DNA of 64,000 bases from Cryoendolithus antarcticus (lineage: Eukaryota > Ascomycota > Dothideomycetes > Cladosporiales > Cladosporiaceae): assembly GCA_002077065.1 (NCBI GenBank), contig NAJO01000029.1:248001-312000 (forward strand). Reading direction: 5' to 3'. Positions 19,850 to 31,086 of this stretch are shown piece after piece. The stretch's first letter is position 1. Each line of letters starts with the position of its first letter. Position numbers and translations under genes: made by a program. The notes beneath the pieces were generated by a model, which saw only the letters and a list, made by a program, of their open reading frames with translations, did no database searches and was not told the DNA's origin.

Positions 19850-22800
19850 CTATAGTAGCGCCTTCACTCGCTCTACTAGTCCACTCACTGCCTCCGCGCC
19901 TCCAGTCGCGACTGCATTCTGCTCCACGATGCGGAACCAGATCCAGCTCCTCGCTTTCTGCACGACCATTTCCCAAGCACCCTTACGATCGCTCATCCTC
20001 GTCTCGAGAAAGGCAATGACGACCGCGGTAGACATCAGATCTTGGCTACCGAGTTGAGGATCGTATGTTGGGTGCACACCAAGTAGAATGAACACCTCAG
20101 TACTCCATCTCCAGAAGCCATCAAATGACTGCAGTGCAATAATGGCGTGCAGTACATCAGCAGGAGCAGCCGGGGCCTCGGACGGAGATGCTAGTGTCAT
20201 CCTGCTGCGGCGCATACTCCTTCTCGCCGCACCCTCCACCCTAGCCAGTGGCTCATCATCTTCGTCGGGCAAAGGCGTTGACGCAGCCGAAGCCATTTCC
20301 TTCTGATACTGCGCCATAGTTGTAGCATCGATAGGCTGTCCTGGAGGCACCAGCGCGGCTGCTTGGACTGTAGGAGGTTGTGGACCCGCCATCAACATCC
20401 TGTGCTTCTTCTGCTGTTCCAGCAGCATGAGCTGCATCTGATAGTCTCGCAAGGCGTGATTACCGCCGTTTGAATCAACTGAGAATCCGGGACCAGCGTG
20501 TTGCGCACTCTGTTGCTGCTGGCGTAACTGTGCCTGTTGCATCTGCTGCTGCTGTTGCTGTTGCATGTGGCCCAGCGTCGTTGACGGCGCAGAACCTCTC
20601 CACGCGGCTTGTGGAGACAATGGGAAATGCGCCTGTTGAGCCAGAGCAGGATTGTACGCTGGACTCGGGTCAAAAAGGCCAAAACCCATGTCTTCGTCGC
20701 TGTTATGCATAGCAGCCTCCGTCTCCACATCTGGTCCCTCGATGCCCGCACCATCACTACATTCGCGACCGACAATGGTTGTCCCGTCCTCGACGAACCC
20801 AGGCGGCATGGCTTGCTGTGATGGCGGTGCAACATCCCTGGAGCTAACTAGCTTCCTGTGACGCATGGACGATCCTCCAGTTCTGACAGTGGGCGCTGCT
20901 CCAAACAAGCCACCTGCTGACGATGGCGATGGCGACGGCGCTGCTCCAAACGCTCGATCTGGCGTGTAAGCTGCATACATCGCTGCGGACGGAGCCATAC
21001 GCAAGTTGTACTGTGCCTGTGAAGATGTCATCGAACGGTCCCGTCGAGTCTCGACATACGTTGACTTCCGCTTACTTACCGTTGGAGAAAACGACTGGGC
21101 AGCCTGGGCTCCCATTTGACGTCGCACTTCGCCTCCGACTCGTGCAGAAGCGACTTGCAGCGACTCCTCGGGCGCTGGCTGCCAGGCTGGGGTTGCGATC
21201 TTCTCGGCATCCTTCTTCTTGTCCTCGACAGCAACGAAGGAGCACCACTCACCAGCCACCTGGTACCGTTCGCCGAGACGCACTACCTCGCGTTCCACAA
21301 TCTCATCGAAGCGACTTGGGAACGTCTCCTTCACTGATTCCTCCTCAACCGTGGCAGCTTGTAGCCATCCACGTCCCTCTTCCAAATCTTGCACTGCTTT
21401 GCGTGCGGCTAGAGTATGCACTGTGCTTCCCGTCTCACGTGCAGTGATGGGTATACTCAGTTCAAGCGAACCCTGTGGTGATGTAGCTCTTAGTGTGACC
21501 GATGTGACTGGGTGAGCTGCGCTGGATTCCGACAGTAGCAGGTATACGCTTGTCCGATTGAACGGAAACAGTGGCGGGATGCTCGACGGTGCTTGCAGTA
21601 GCTTGGGCGTAGTGATCGCGGGGAGATGGCCATACCGATCGGTCTTGGTCTTTGTTGGTACGTCGAGGTCAGCGTCGGCGTTGAAGAATGAGACTGGAGC
21701 CTTGTCTGCAGCCGGAACAGCAGCGTCCTCTACAATGCGAAGGCAGTCATTCACCTTTTCGATGATCTCAAAGTCCTCCTCCGAAGGCAGCTTGTCGTAG
21801 TGCACCTCGATCGAGTAGTCAGTCGTATGGGGGTACAGAGCACCCTTCAGCATACGCACCACCTTCTGATCAGTCTCTTCGTTCTGCGTAACGAACTGCG
21901 CGAACCCGTTACCCGCTCGTGCGACACCCTCAATCAGCGTGCTTGACACGTCGGTCCCGATGCCGAGCGCAAACATTCTCGCATCAACTTTCTCCTGGTG
22001 GATCTTCGTATTGATGTAGCTGAAGAGGTGGTCCTCACCCCAGATCTCGCCGTCGCTCAACAGCATTATCTCCAAAGGCAGGTCTCCCAGACGCTGTTCG
22101 AATGCGGCAATAATCGGCTGAAGCATCTCAGTGCCGCCATATCGTGCCTGCAGACTATCGACGAACTTGAGAGCATCTTTGAGGTGCTGTTCGTTGTATG
22201 CCAAGGACTTGGGCCACAGGAATCTGAAAGTGCTTCCGAATGCACAGATGTTGAAACGCACGCGTAGCGGCAATGACTTCAGAAAGACAGCAAGGGCCGC
22301 CTTCAGTGCGACGTTTTTCGGACCTTGCATTGAACCAGATTGATCGGCGATGAAGACGATCTCGGGGGAGTGTGGCTGCAGGTTGAATCGCGGTACGAGT
22401 GTGGCCATAATCGCGCGGTCAGGTAAAGATGAATGCTGTTCGACGATTGCCTGCGGCTTGGAGATGTCGTCGATCAGTAGCTGCAGCACAAAGTCCGCAG
22501 CCAGCTCAGTGCTGCCTAGGGTAAGCGTCGCAGATGCTTTTGATGGGGTGAAAGCCGCCTCGGCACTTCCTGACGTTGATCCCATCGATACCGCAATCGG
22601 ATGTGTTGGTGATTGGACTTTGCGTATGTTACTGCTGCCCATGTCGATGTCGACGGTGATGCTGACCCCACCCGGTGCAGTTGTGTTGCTCTGTAGCACC
22701 TGTCCAGGGTACTCGCCATACCGCGGAGCGATACTGGTCGGCAACGTGAAGCGAAGGCCATCCAGCGCGGCGTCGTGTATCAGAGCACCGCAATACCGGA

Positions 22801-23230
22801 TCTCGACATGCACCTCGATATTGGCAGGCACGTTGCCGATGGTAGTGCCAAAGATGCCAGCAGGTAGGGCTTCGAGTAAGCCAGCCGTCTCCCCACGATC
22901 GACTGCTGCTTGGAAGGTCTGTCTAGCAACTTCCTTCTGTTTGACTACACCGTTGAGGACTTTGCCAGCATAGCTGATCGTGTAGCCCGCCACCGCTGCC
23001 CCGTCGTAGAGGGGGAAAGTGTAGCGGGCCTCAGCGATGCCACTGGCCGTAGTGTTGCTGAAGACTTGCCTCAAAGTAGTGTTGAAGCACACGGGGCTGA
23101 TAGTCGTGTGCGAGTCCAGTCTGACTTGCGGCAAGTACTGGCGTCCAGAGGGGATGACATAGTACAGCCCGCAGACGTGTTTGTCCGCCGCCCATCCTGT
23201 ATATCTGGGTGGGAAGTTGGTCCGAGTCAT
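19850..23230 (-). CDS. VIT and von Willebrand factor A domain protein
   Basis: Predicted 1126 aa, one exon. The architecture resembles inter-alpha-trypsin-inhibitor heavy chains and the many fungal VIT-vWA proteins, whose roles are mostly unknown. The VIT domain is at about residues 18-160 (LPQVRLDSHTT, EARYTFPLYDGAAVAGY). The vWA domain is at about 288-460, with an intact MIDAS motif D296-x-S-x-S (DQSGSM) and the later YGGTEM and LLSDGE segments, so metal-ion-dependent ligand binding is plausible. A long disordered region contains a Gln-rich stretch (MQQQQQQQMQQ). The last 110 residues form a conserved tail (LQSFDGFWRWS, WEMVVQKARSWIWFRI). No signal peptide is seen, so it is probably cytoplasmic. 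It converges with LAD1. Confidence 0.88.
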   Translation of the reverse strand: MTRTNFPPRYTGWAADKHVCGLYYVIPSGRQYLPQVRLDSHTTISPVCFNTTLRQVFSNTTASGIAEARYTFPLYDGAAVAGYTISYAGKVLNGVVKQKEVARQTFQAAVDRGETAGLLEALPAGIFGTTIGNVPANIEVHVEIRYCGALIHDAALDGLRFTLPTSIAPRYGEYPGQVLQSNTTAPGGVSITVDIDMGSSNIRKVQSPTHPIAVSMGSTSGSAEAAFTPSKASATLTLGSTELAADFVLQLLIDDISKPQAIVEQHSSLPDRAIMATLVPRFNLQPHSPEIVFIADQSGSMQGPKNVALKAALAVFLKSLPLRVRFNICAFGSTFRFLWPKSLAYNEQHLKDALKFVDSLQARYGGTEMLQPIIAAFEQRLGDLPLEIMLLSDGEIWGEDHLFSYINTKIHQEKVDARMFALGIGTDVSSTLIEGVARAGNGFAQFVTQNEETDQKVVRMLKGALYPHTTDYSIEVHYDKLPSEEDFEIIEKVNDCLRIVEDAAVPAADKAPVSFFNADADLDVPTKTKTDRYGHLPAITTPKLLQAPSSIPPLFPFNRTSVYLLLSESSAAHPVTSVTLRATSPQGSLELSIPITARETGSTVHTLAARKAVQDLEEGRGWLQAATVEEESVKETFPSRFDEIVEREVVRLGERYQVAGEWCSFVAVEDKKKDAEKIATPAWQPAPEESLQVASARVGGEVRRQMGAQAAQSFSPTVSKRKSTYVETRRDRSMTSSQAQYNLRMAPSAAMYAAYTPDRAFGAAPSPSPSSAGGLFGAAPTVRTGGSSMRHRKLVSSRDVAPPSQQAMPPGFVEDGTTIVGRECSDGAGIEGPDVETEAAMHNSDEDMGFGLFDPSPAYNPALAQQAHFPLSPQAAWRGSAPSTTLGHMQQQQQQQMQQAQLRQQQQSAQHAGPGFSVDSNGGNHALRDYQMQLMLLEQQKKHRMLMAGPQPPTVQAAALVPPGQPIDATTMAQYQKEMASAASTPLPDEDDEPLARVEGAARRSMRRSRMTLASPSEAPAAPADVLHAIIALQSFDGFWRWSTEVFILLGVHPTYDPQLGSQDLMSTAVVIAFLETRMSDRKGAWEMVVQKARSWIWFRIVEQNAVATGGAEAVSGLVERVKALL

Positions 23231-24062
23231 CTTGTAATATGTTTTCGATGTCGCTGAAGGTTGACGTCGTTGATGATCCAGACGTGGTCGCCCAGATCTG
23301 GCGGATAGTCTTCAAGTGAGGAACGATTTGTATGATCGAAGGAGTGAATGAAGCAGGTTAATCAGTCTTGCTGATAACGGAGATTCTGGTATGGAAACTG
23401 AAGTATCGAGTCGAGGTAGTTGAGGAGAGTGAGTACTTAGGAAGCAAACATGTACTTATCTAGGTAGCTATATGACTTCACAGCCACCCCTGCTGCCTGA
23501 CGGCTTGCCAGGCTGCCTACTTTGCATTCGACCGCTCAAGCTCGAATGTTTGCTGCGCCCCCACGAGACTGCAGAACACTATATGTGCCGATCAGAGTTA
23601 TCTGGGAGCACATTGTGGGAAGATGTTGAGCTCCACATCGATGGCCGCATCAGGTAGAGCCTACGCCTGAGGGGTTATGGTTTCGAGTCATCCCTATGTT
23701 GACTGGCATCGAGCACAGAGTCCCATCAGAGTCATCCCATCACATGGTCGTTGGCGCAGCAGATTTTCGGAGTCATTCGAAACGATTGCGGTTCTCATTG
23801 TGGTGAATGGGATAGGTAAATACAATGCTGGCAACACGCGGATATCGTGAAGTCCAGGGTGGATCTGCCGGCTGCTGCGTTAGTCAGCACCGCAAGGCAC
23901 CGGATGATTAGCTGCCTTGGAAGGTGCTAGGGAGTAGCCAAAGTATGATCCATCTTCGGCAACGTCGGGACAGGAGCGCGTCGCGATGCGTCGCATGACC
24001 TCGAAAGAGTGACCAGGTATGTCAATTCCTGCTTCTAGCGGCGCAAGTAATTGTACTCTGCA
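23231..24062. other. Intergenic region with no recognised gene
   Basis: 832 bp between the divergent VIT-vWA and small membrane-protein genes. It contains only short open frames without motifs. Confidence 0.45.
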
Positions 24063-24827
24063 ATGGGCGTGGTGCTTTCCACGACAGCGGAACTATCCCC
24101 ATTGTCTCTTGCAAGCATCGTCATTGGCATTATCTCCTTCGTGTTCACGCTCGGTACATTCCTGCGAGTAGTCTGGGTCAATCTCATGACATTGAGTGAG
24201 GCACCACATCAAGTGCATGGCTATCTCACACATCTTCGGCAAGAGCTTCTCGAAGAGCGAGCGAGTCTACGTGCGCTTAAGAAACATACAAAGCATCGCA
24301 GGAAGGACGAACGTGAAGGAAGTTCCGTGTATGGCATTGAGTTGGACGAGCAGGCGTTGAAGACAATGTCGGACGCATTGAAGACCTTGATCAAGCGATT
24401 CGAGGCCGTGGAGGCGCCGTTCTTGGATGAGGGCGAGGAAGGTATACAACAGAGTGGAAAGCGCAGATCGCGGCGAAGGTCTGCATCTCGTGCACCGTAC
24501 TACACGCACTCTGCGTACGCGTCGCCTCATACCGAGAAGCGGGCGGACAGCGATCATGAAGACGACGATGATCGGTATTGGCCGCAGCGAGTCAGGTACA
24601 GGCAATACGGACTCGGGCGACGCTTCATGTGGCTGAATCGTAGGAGCGAGGCGGAGAACCTGTTCGAAGTGCTCAGTCGCCTGCAGACGAGGAGGACTGC
24701 GCGACAGGTCGGCGCGTTGACGGTGATGATGTATGAGAATATGAGTAAGATGACAGAGTCTCATGAAAGTTTGAGAAGGGTCGACGATCGACTGCAGCGT
24801 GTTATTGGCGTGCGTCGGGTTGAGTGA
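24063..24827 (+). CDS. Membrane-anchored protein of unknown function, possible N-myristoylation
   Basis: Predicted 254 aa, one exon, starting at the ATG at 24063. The first residues, MGVVLS, fit the N-myristoylation pattern G-x-x-x-S. A hydrophobic helix follows at about 13-36 (LASIVIGIISFVFTLGTFL). The soluble part has heptad-like helices (HLRQELLEERASLRALKKHT, DEQALKTMSDALKTLIKRF), a basic/acidic low-complexity middle (GKRRSRRRSASR, DSDHEDDDDRYWP) and a conserved-looking end (FMWLNRRSEAENLFEVLSRL). I recall similar proteins in ascomycete genomes without an assigned function. A role at a membrane is inferred from the N-terminus only. Confidence 0.7.
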   Translation: MGVVLSTTAELSPLSLASIVIGIISFVFTLGTFLRVVWVNLMTLSEAPHQVHGYLTHLRQELLEERASLRALKKHTKHRRKDEREGSSVYGIELDEQALKTMSDALKTLIKRFEAVEAPFLDEGEEGIQQSGKRRSRRRSASRAPYYTHSAYASPHTEKRADSDHEDDDDRYWPQRVRYRQYGLGRRFMWLNRRSEAENLFEVLSRLQTRRTARQVGALTVMMYENMSKMTESHESLRRVDDRLQRVIGVRRVE

Positions 24828-25055
24828 TGCCCGTGAGAGGCGATGCACATTCTCAAGTGAGGCCACAATGATGGATACGTGTTCTGTTGTCGGAGTGGCG
24901 AGGATACCGTGGTCGCCGAAGAAGTAGATCAACTGGTATGCTGGGTTGACAAGGACCACATACACACCGCTACTTTGGCCTCCTTATGCCAGCAAGATAT
25001 ACACGCTCTGCCGGAAACCATAGTATCCTCTGACAGCTGACTTGCCAATCGCAGT

Positions 25056-25697
25056 ATGGCGAACAAGTACAGCTACCCCTTGAGAAACACCACGCATAGC
25101 CAAGCACAGTCGTCACTCTTCAGGCTTTCTGCACACCTGCGAAGGACGATCTTCAAGCTTGCGTTTGGCCCAGCCCAAGAACCAGACCCCATGGTTGATC
25201 TGATTGAGCTCGCACCGCCAGAGTCTGAGATTCTGCTGGTTTGCCAGCAGGTCTATCTCGAGTGCAAGGCACTGCATGCTAGCGTGGTCATGCAGTACTG
25301 GGACCAGGACTTCTACATCGACGTCCTGGCACTCCCAGACTCCACGAACGCGTTCGAGCATTTATCCGACAAGATCTTGCTCAAGATCGCGTCCTTGACC
25401 TCTATTCCGCCACGCTTCAATTCAGCAATGCTACCACGCGTAGTCATCAACACGTTTGGCTGCACTTATTTCTACCCTGAAGTGGGCCCTGGTTAGCCAA
25501 CTGCGTTTGACTGGATCAACCCGCTCAAATCCATTGTGGATAAGGCCAATGGGACGAAGGCGACTGCGAGGCAGCTCTACATCGTCATATATAGTGAGAT
25601 CAGAATGCGCAGCACCCTTCGGCGCCTCGGAGATAAGCGCACACCCAACACTGGCGGTCCGTCTGCAGGAACTCGCATCGATTGCATCGATATTTGA
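25056..25697 (+). pseudogene. LPxELRN-family gene interrupted by an in-frame TAG
   Basis: The first 146 codons contain both hallmarks of this fungal family: the F-box-like N-terminal LFRLSAHLRRTIFKLAFG and EILLVCQQVYLECKALHA. A TAG at 25494-25496 then interrupts the frame. The same frame continues for 66 more codons to a TGA at 25695-25697 and still looks coding (FDWINPLKSIVDKANGTKAT, LYIVIYSEIRMRSTLRRLG). The function of the family is unknown; some members are annotated F-box-like. Either a truncated protein is made or the gene has decayed. Confidence 0.6.
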
Positions 25698-26696
25698 ATG
25701 GATGATGAAGCGACAAGCGCGTTCGTAGCTCGCAGATAACACAGGTATGTCCATCGCTAGCCAAAGGTGACGGTTTTCCTGTGTCGTAACGCGGAGAACC
25801 TGACGTACAATCAGACCAAATCTGCGTGCCGGGAGACGCAGCACAGGACGTAATGATCGTGCTGTTGTAATCCGATGCGCGCGTTTAGAGACCACTACAA
25901 GGTAAGCTCATATCTGACTTATCACCGCTGTGCCTTCTGTCCTAACGTGCTTGATTGCTGACAGAGATATAGGGTGGGACACGTCACTCCAAGCATGTCT
26001 TGGCCGTTACAATTGTGAATGCTAGTTTGAGCGCTTCGAAGCTGTATTGCGCACCATCGAGTTGGCTCACAGCGTAGCGGAAGATGGTGCTTGACTTGGA
26101 ATGTCCCTGATAAGTGGCAATCAGTGATTGTTGAACATAAATATGAAGTGCGTGCACCAAGCTTAGACGAATTCCGTCAGCCAGGGTCTGGCCACGATAC
26201 AGCACTAGGTTGAATACTTGGCGAAAGCAACACAGCAACGAGATAGTAGCGGAAATACTACAGAGAGCCATGATTGGCAGTTAGATATCTACCGACAGTG
26301 CGACTCCAACTGTCACTGTCCTGACGAAACCGGATGCCGCGCGTATTACGTTCGACGACAGTGTACCAGGCTGTTCACGACTCCAAAGAGGCGGTGTATT
26401 CCGCAAGAATTTACGACCTGACTTTACATGAGGGATCTATGATCGCGATCATGCACAGCCATAGGAGGATGTCCAAGCCCAGCCGAGTAAGGATGCTGTG
26501 AAGTGAGGTTCTGCAAGTGAGGTATTCAAAGAGAACGAATGGGCCACTCCTGCCTCGTGACATGGTCTGCCCCGGTATTACGGCATCCCTCACTTCGGTG
26601 TCCTGGTCGCTTACAATCTTCACACCACTGACTGCTACTCCCGGCGAGTACAACATTGGTGACTCCCGACGGACAAGACTGGCTAAGACATCAACT
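25698..26696. other. Region between two decayed LPxELRN-family genes
   Basis: About 1 kb with no confident gene. A 95-codon minus-strand frame at 25984-26271 is open but has no recognisable motif. Confidence 0.4.
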
Positions 26697-27243
26697 ATGT
26701 CGGACCCACACCAAATGGGCTTCATGTCGAACGCCAATGCTCAAGCGTCCTCACCTCTGTTCAAACTCTCTGGTGAGCTTCGCAACCTCATCTACATCGA
26801 AGCAAATTCACGATCCCGTGGAAGCGAGAAAAGCGTACTGGTGCGGCCAATTATTCTACATCCACATCGCCCGAGATGTCTCCGCGATCGATATTACCAT
26901 GCATCTCTCGGATCAGGCAGTTGACAGGGTCTGTCACATCACCTTCATCTGCCCGCCAGGGTATACCTTCCGGCTGATAGAATTCGTTCTCGTTCTTGAT
27001 AACGGCACCTTCGACGCTTTCGCCCTTACTAGCGACGCCGACACGACGATGTCCATGCATTTCATCGCTGGCCTGATCGAGTCGGCGGTCCAAAGGAATG
27101 GCACTGCGCGGGACGTGATCACTCTCGTCTACAATTTCGAGTGGAAGTATACGTTCAACTTCAGGCCTACCCTCCGTGCTCTCTTCGTCCCGCAGGGTGA
27201 CGGTGAAGAGGAGGTCGGAGACGGCGACGACGACGATGGTTGA
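26697..27243 (+). pseudogene. LPxELRN-family gene with a frameshift
   Basis: ATG 26697 opens a frame with SSPLFKLSGELRNLIYIEAN, the family N-terminal motif. The protein-like sequence then moves to the next frame near 26800-26830 (AYWCGQLFYIHIARD, FICPPGYTFRLIEFVLVLDN) and runs to a stop at 27243 after an acidic tail. I found no intron of normal length that joins the two frames cleanly. A small indel is the simplest reading, though an unusual intron remains possible. Confidence 0.5.
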
Positions 27244-27534
27244 ACGTGGTAGATTGCGAGGTAGTGTCGATGCGTTGGACGAGATATGGGAAGACATTAC
27301 GATTGGTGTTGACTTTCATGAGTATCGGATCTCACACTGGTCTTGGATCGATTATCGGACTGGAAGGAGGACAGTATCTCAGCAGCAATGGTGAGAAGAA
27401 CTGCACTGAGAAGGTGATGAGCTCTATGATTTTGTGACATTGCTCATCGTGAGAGGGAACCATCTCCTGGCTCCACTACGTATGCAGCATGGCTTTTATC
27501 TTACTCCTAAACAAGTTCCTGTACAAGAAATACC

Positions 27535-29576
27535 TCACATGCTGTAGTCTCCCTGTAGATCTCTTCGCAGCCTCTCCCTCGGACTGATGTAGTGCTTCTT
27601 GCCGTGAATGATGTAGTAGCCGGTAGAGAACAGCACCATGAATCCAAATAGCAAACAGCCGTAGTTCATGCCTGCAGCAGTGACAGGCGTTGCAACTGGG
27701 AACAGGGTGAAGATGAAAACAGGGAGCAGCCAGCAGATCGCGAGGATGTTGATCACAGCTCCGAACTTCCCTAGTGACCAGGCGGCAGGAGGCAGCGGCT
27801 CGGTCTTGGAGAAGCGTCGGTAGAGGATGCAGGAGATGGAGATGGTGTATGATGCCAGGAGAGCTGCAAGATCGAGGGCAAGAATGGCGTTAAGTGCAGC
27901 GGTGGAGCCGATCTGAAGCAAATTATTAGCTTACTGAGCCACAGGATCAAGGGGCGACAAATCATACGTTGATCAAGGATAGCAAAACGCAGACAATGAG
28001 CGAAATGACAATAGCGTTGATCGGGATGGCGGACTTGGCATACACCTGGGAGACCTCATTAGCGGAAGTCAAAGTTTCGACCGGGTTTCGAAGCCACATA
28101 CATGTCGGACTGTAGCGGAGAACGGCACACCACCGTCACGTGCGAAGGCCCAGATCTGTCGGCTAGCCGTGGCAACACAAGCAATGACACTGCCAGTGAG
28201 AGGGAAGATAAGGAGGAGGCACATAATGTCCGTTCCGGCGACACTTCTCGTCGTGTTCTGCAGATCTCGTTAGCTCGCATGTCCGCAGGGCAGTCGCACG
28301 AGGCAACATACGTAGAACACTTGGATGAATGGCCAGCCTGTAGGCGAGGCAAGAATCTCATCCTGATCACCCATTGTGAAGATCAAAGTAATAATCATGA
28401 GGAATCCCATCCCGATGTTAAGGTAGGTCGACCACATGATTGAGCGAGGCATAGAGCGGGCTGCGTCCGTGGTTTCCTCGGCTGGATGATATCAGTACCT
28501 TGTACTCCACTCCAAACTTGAACGCGACTTACACATATGGACCTGACTGTCGAAACCGAGCAAGCACAATGTCAGGGGCAGAAGGCCGACCATGAATGAC
28601 AATCCGTCGCTTGACCACCCTCCGTTGTTCGAAAACTTCAGGAACGCATCGTGTGCACTGTTCCGGGGGGCAAGAGTCCAAAGAATCTGCGAAGAGCGTC
28701 AGACACCATAGAATCTATGGCGGTGATCTGGGGCCGTACGATGATAACGATGAAGATGCCGGCGAAATGGCAGATGGCGAGGACACCCTCGACAAGTGGC
28801 AATCTTCGGGCGACGAAGATGTTGACTACCACGCAAAAGGCCACGACAGCAATGATGAGCAGTGTTGCGTGCCATCTCTCGGGTACGTAGTTCTCGTTGT
28901 TCAGTACGATCTGTTGTTGTCAGCTTCCGTACCTGAACCACATTTGACACAATCCCATACCAAGCCTTGTATTATGCCAGCAACAAGAAAACCAATAGCA
29001 GTAATGGCGGACTGCCATCCAGTGAAGCAGAGCCAGCCAGTCATGTAGCTAAGATACCGTTGAATGCCAGCGGGAGCGAACTCACTGACCCAGTCTGCAC
29101 GTGATTAGCTGCCGCGCTTGAGACTTGGAGGGCGATGAGACCCACGATACTGCCCGCCAGATGTAGGAGCCATACTGGCCATCTCAGAGATGCTTGCATA
29201 GACCAGAATATAGCCAACTGCTACGATGAGGAAACCCCACCACATTCCCGCGGTACCGCCATTGGTCAAGATGAGCCCAAGGTTGGACAGGATGACTTCC
29301 CACGTTACGCTGCGCTGGTCAGTACTTGGCCACCCTGCGAAGCCTCGCCTTTACGCACATGAGTGTGGAGCCGAATCCAAGGATCGAGAGGAAGCTGAAA
29401 ACACGGCGGGTCTCTTGTGTCCTCCCCAGTACCTTCATCTGCCTGATGTCGCTCTCATTGCCCTGGTACTTCCCCTCCACAGCTGACTTCGCGCCTCCTT
29501 CGTACAGCGCCGGATCATTTGGAGAGTAAGTCGCGGCGGCAGCGCGCTTGTCATCGTAATCGTCTCGGTGCGCCAT
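27535..29576 (-). CDS. APC-superfamily amino-acid/GABA permease
   Basis: Nine exons on the minus strand: 29576-29359, 29309-29146, 29094-28961, 28910-28740, 28686-28533, 28481-28312, 28257-28102, 28045-27968 and 27912-27535. All have canonical GT..AG introns (49-76 nt, most close to 50) and consistent phase, giving 540 aa. It is a plasma-membrane or vacuolar transporter of the Uga4-like amino-acid/choline/GABA group with about 12 TM helices. Key segments are TWEVILSNLGLILTNGG, YASISEMASMAPTSGGQYHW (rebuilt across intron 2), LNNENYVPERWHATLLI, DSQVHMSEETTDAARSMPR (rebuilt across intron 5) and TASRQIWAFARDGGVPFS. The hydrophilic 55-residue N-terminus is usual. The substrate cannot be read from the sequence. 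Because of the introns, no single frame covers more than a quarter of the gene. Confidence 0.92.
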
Positions 29577-31086
29577 TTTTTACCAGCACTCAATTCAGTA
29601 TCGAACAGCGAAAGTGACAACACCAGAACCACCGAATGCACGTAGAAGAAGAGGTGGAAGCAGTCAACGAAACGTGAGAGCCACGTTCCTGACATGGACG
29701 ATCGCAACCACATGGAGGGTCCCATCACCCGATGCCCTGCACCAATTACAGCGTAGCCGTGCGGCCCTCCTCTCGCGTCAAGGCACATGGCTGCGTTTGC
29801 GGCACCAAGTCAGGGTCCGGAATGCCGGCAGACGAAGCCTGCGTTCGCTTGCCTTAGCGGCAGTCTACTGTTTGTGCGACGTTCGATGCTATGCCCGATA
29901 CGACCGCAGCAATTTCACATCGCGTCAACGTATTTGTAATCGTGCAGTACGGCAGAAGTGATTGGGGCGGGGCTGATGTATGATACGAGCAGAGTTCCGC
30001 AATGCAGCGGGTGGGACGGTGGCGTTTGCATAGAGTTTTGCCAACACCGCGGTTCGGAGTAAAGTCTGTCTCTCGGATCCTTTCGGACGGATGAGCCTTT
30101 CTCTAGGAGGGAGGATGTACAGTACATGTAATCGCACCACCGAGTCAGCGGCAGCGAGGATATGAATGACAATATGCAAGTGCTACGACGGGTCACTAGA
30201 CCGAGCCATACATTATGCTGCTCCATATTGCAATCTGCGCGGTCGCAAACTTTTCACGTAATAGAGCTACAGTACTATTCTTCCATAGTGGAGTCCCAAG
30301 GAGCAGCACAGGCTCTGCTGACTCGGCAGGACGACCAATACGGCAGCTCCGCTCAAGTCTGACGCACGTGGGGATCCTAGGTATCGGTTGCATTGGCGTC
30401 AGCAAGCCCTTGTCTCGTCTCGTTTGGCATAGCATCGCCAGCAACAGGCTCGTAAACCCCCACGCTCGTTCGGCACTGCTGACCCGGTCCTATTGGTGCA
30501 TCCGCAGCACAGTAGTCTTGACAGCCTTCCATGCAGCAAGCCGATCGATTCACTATGACATGAACGGAACGATTTCGAGTCTTCGACACATCTGCCAGTT
30601 AGTCGGAGATCTGACCGCGATCTCGCAATGTTGACTACCAACCAGAGGCAAATCCACAGCTTCTCACGATCGTATCCGGCTCTCCGTTCAAGGTTCTTCC
30701 CTCGATACGCACAAGATTCTCCACTAATTAGAAGCTCCACCTCGGGGCAAGCCCGGCTTTGTGGCCAAGGTTCGTGATTCGCAATCCTAATTACCGCCCG
30801 CCGTTCTCGAACGCCGAATCTGCCTCAAGCTCGAGGAAAAGCACGCCAGCGTGAGTAGGGCATCCCACCCCTGTTCCCAGCGTTCTTCTCGGTGGAGGGG
30901 ACTTGATGGCATTCTTGTCAGCCGATGTAAAGCAACGCTATGTGCCGGCCCTTTGGGTATGGTCCTTTGGGTAATCCCTCTGTCATGTTGACAAGCTTCC
31001 TTTGATCACTTTCCTGTCTCGTTGTGCTGTACCTGCATCGGTGACATTCCAGCCGGTGTGCTGGTGGCCGTTGACAGAGCTTCATC
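29577..31086. other. Intergenic region upstream of divergent permease and membrane-protein genes
   Basis: 1.5 kb with no recognised gene. A small direct repeat, CCTTTGGGTA, occurs at 30950-30959 and 30964-30973. The region must hold both promoters. Confidence 0.45.

Noticed and set aside
25984..26271. 95-codon minus-strand frame between decayed LPxELRN genes
   Set aside because: It reads as somewhat protein-like but has no motif, no flanking exon and no conserved start. Insufficient to call.
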